A stretch of 64,000 nucleotides of DNA from Bryobacteraceae bacterium (lineage in GTDB: Bacteria; Acidobacteriota; Terriglobia; Bryobacterales; Bryobacteraceae). Both the position numbers and the translations under genes were made by a program. The stretch covers positions 1 through 64,000 of the forward strand of contig JAICJH010000020.1 of NCBI GenBank assembly GCA_025928545.1, given 5' to 3'. The notes beneath the pieces were generated by a model that worked only from the letters and a program-made list of their open reading frames with translations, was not told where the DNA came from and searched no databases. Positions 62,772-64,000 of the stretch are shown here, one piece after another (the stretch's first letter is position 1; each line of letters begins with the position of its first letter).

Positions 62772-64000
62772 ATGCGAATACCGGCGTTGAAAAAAGAACG
62801 GACGTTGCTCTCCCTGATAGCCGTCGCCGTGATACTGACCGTGATCTCGATCACTGCCTTTGAGGCTTTGATGGGATTGACACTCTTGTGGCTTTTGGTT
62901 TCGCGAACGCGGTTTCGCGTGCCCCCCGTGTGGATTCCGTTAGCTCTGTTCATCGTGGGAACCATCGTGTCTTTGGCGGCATCAGGACATTTCAGCCAGG
63001 GCATTCCGCAATTGCGAAAGTTTTACGTCTATCTGATGCTCGTGCTCGTCACTACAGTGCTGCAAAGCGTGCATCATGTTCGCCGGATTTTCCGGACATG
63101 GGTCCTTGCGGCCGCAGTGGCAGCTACCTGGGGTCTCATTCAGTTCGCCCACAAGGTTGCCGAAGCTCGCCAGGCGCATCAGCCGTTTTATGACTACTAC
63201 ATTGCCAATCGGATCACCGGATTCACTAACCATTGGATGACATTCAGCGGTGAAATGATGATCGCGCTGCTCGTGACCGCAGCCATGATTCTCTTTGGCG
63301 TGGAACCACGGTGGAGAATATTCGTGTCTGGAGCCGGGCTCCTGATAACGGCAGCCTTAGTGGGCGGGTGGACGCGCAGCATGTGGGGTGGGGCTTTTTG
63401 CGGAGTCGTGTACCTGGTCTGGTTTCGAAAGCCATGGGCGCTCCTTGCAATACCACCTGCAATTGCGATCGTGCTGTTTGCAAATCCGTTTGCCCTGCGT
63501 GAGCGAGTCTTGTCATCCTACTCGCCACACGGAGCCAAAGATTCGAACTGGCACCGCACGGAATTGCGCCAGATCGGCTGGAAGATGATAAAGGCTCATC
63601 CGTGGCTAGGTGTAGGCCCTGAACAGGTAGCGCATCAGTTTCAGAATTATCTTCCACCGAACGAATCGAGCCCACTTCCGGGGGAGTACTACGGCCATCT
63701 GGAGAACGATTACATTCAGTACGCAGCCGAGCGCGGCATACCCACAATGTTGGCGCTGATGTGGATGATCGGATGGGCGCTACGCGACTTTGTACTCGCG
63801 CTTCACCGGCTTCCCGCCGGCCGGGAGGAGCGCTGGGTACTTCACGCGGCTGTGGCGGCGATCATTGCTGTATTGGTGAGTGGGTGGGATTCGTGGAACC
63901 TGAATAACAGCGCGGTACTCGGCATGTTCCTGGCCGTTCTTGGCAGCGGCTACGTTGCCTTATGGCAGTCGGAGTCTCTTCTTTCTGCGCTCGGCCCCTC
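62772..64000 (+). CDS. O-antigen ligase-like (Wzy_C family) membrane protein, partial
   Basis: An open frame from an ATG at 62772 runs without a stop to the right edge (409 codons so far), so the C-terminus is missing. The product has many hydrophobic segments. A large periplasmic loop precedes GWKMIKAHPWLGVGPEQV and the HLENDYIQYAAERGIP motif, which is the Wzy_C signature of O-antigen ligases and polymerases. It should join or polymerise surface polysaccharide at the periplasmic face. The 276 bp before it hold only a doubtful 60-codon frame on the other strand. No promoter was identified. Confidence 0.82.
   Translation, partial: MRIPALKKERTLLSLIAVAVILTVISITAFEALMGLTLLWLLVSRTRFRVPPVWIPLALFIVGTIVSLAASGHFSQGIPQLRKFYVYLMLVLVTTVLQSVHHVRRIFRTWVLAAAVAATWGLIQFAHKVAEARQAHQPFYDYYIANRITGFTNHWMTFSGEMMIALLVTAAMILFGVEPRWRIFVSGAGLLITAALVGGWTRSMWGGAFCGVVYLVWFRKPWALLAIPPAIAIVLFANPFALRERVLSSYSPHGAKDSNWHRTELRQIGWKMIKAHPWLGVGPEQVAHQFQNYLPPNESSPLPGEYYGHLENDYIQYAAERGIPTMLALMWMIGWALRDFVLALHRLPAGREERWVLHAAVAAIIAVLVSGWDSWNLNNSAVLGMFLAVLGSGYVALWQSESLLSALGP

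Overview
The window looks like a chromosomal segment of an Acidobacteriota soil bacterium, most like the Solibacter/Bryobacter group. The evidence is the gene repertoire: two tandem TIGR03435 'soil-associated' proteins with the VASI signature, a GWxTD-domain protein, a carboxypeptidase-regulatory-domain outer-membrane barrel, a DUF3341/YflT-like stress protein, a BON-domain protein and a periplasmic propeller GGDEF-EAL protein, all in GC-rich DNA. No plasmid, phage, insertion-sequence or CRISPR signature was seen. The assignment is inferred from gene content; there is no rRNA in the window.

Layout. 0.2-5.2 kb (minus): PcrA-type helicase, a hidden 54-residue basic protein, an APC permease and a subclass B3 metallo-beta-lactamase, packed as one unit. 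5.3-7.7 kb (plus): Rieske protein, MutM and a second permease, overlapping. 7.7-15.2 kb: BON protein, Fur-family regulator, two stress/envelope proteins, two TPR proteins and a class A penicillin-binding protein. 15.3-15.9 kb: a VapBC-type pair with a visible promoter. 15.9-19.8 kb: an MFS transporter, then a chained unit of Tat-exported phosphoesterase, cytochrome c, ECF sigma factor and anti-sigma factor. 19.9-24.4 kb: tRNA-Cys, glycosyltransferase, YggS, SpeA and a DUF1348 protein. 24.4-29.6 kb: orphan AceE, a PAS histidine kinase and a YjbR protein. 29.8-32.1 kb: a second ECF sigma / anti-sigma unit with HEAT repeats and a PDZ protein. 32.1-37.7 kb: redoxin, cytochrome c-copper monooxygenase, outer-membrane barrel and GWxTD protein.

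37.7-44.7 kb holds a caa3-type cytochrome oxidase cluster: subunit II with fused cytochrome c, subunit I, subunit III, an unknown membrane protein, a CtaG-polyferredoxin fusion and a YtkA-like protein. An inverted-repeat cluster lies upstream of it. A 1412-residue propeller-GGDEF-EAL protein follows at 44.9-49.2 kb. 49.4-64 kb is more mixed: an HNH endonuclease with homing-endonuclease-associated repeats, a circularly permuted ATP-grasp protein overlapping a phosphoesterase, an M20 peptidase with a structured leader, the TIGR03435 pair, DUF2809, a P-loop kinase, an MBL-fold hydrolase, a CrtO-like membrane protein, a GNAT-aminotransferase fusion, two poorly known proteins and an O-antigen-ligase-like gene running off the right edge.

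The best leads for something undescribed are the CtaG-polyferredoxin fusion inside the oxidase cluster, the GNAT-aminotransferase fusion, and the ATP-grasp/phosphoesterase pair. I found no complete, clearly novel defence or mobile system. No intergenic stretch exceeds 300 bases; the longest (about 230-295 bases, before the HNH gene, before the M20 peptidase, after the TIGR03435 pair and before the ligase-like gene) hold little beyond the sites listed.
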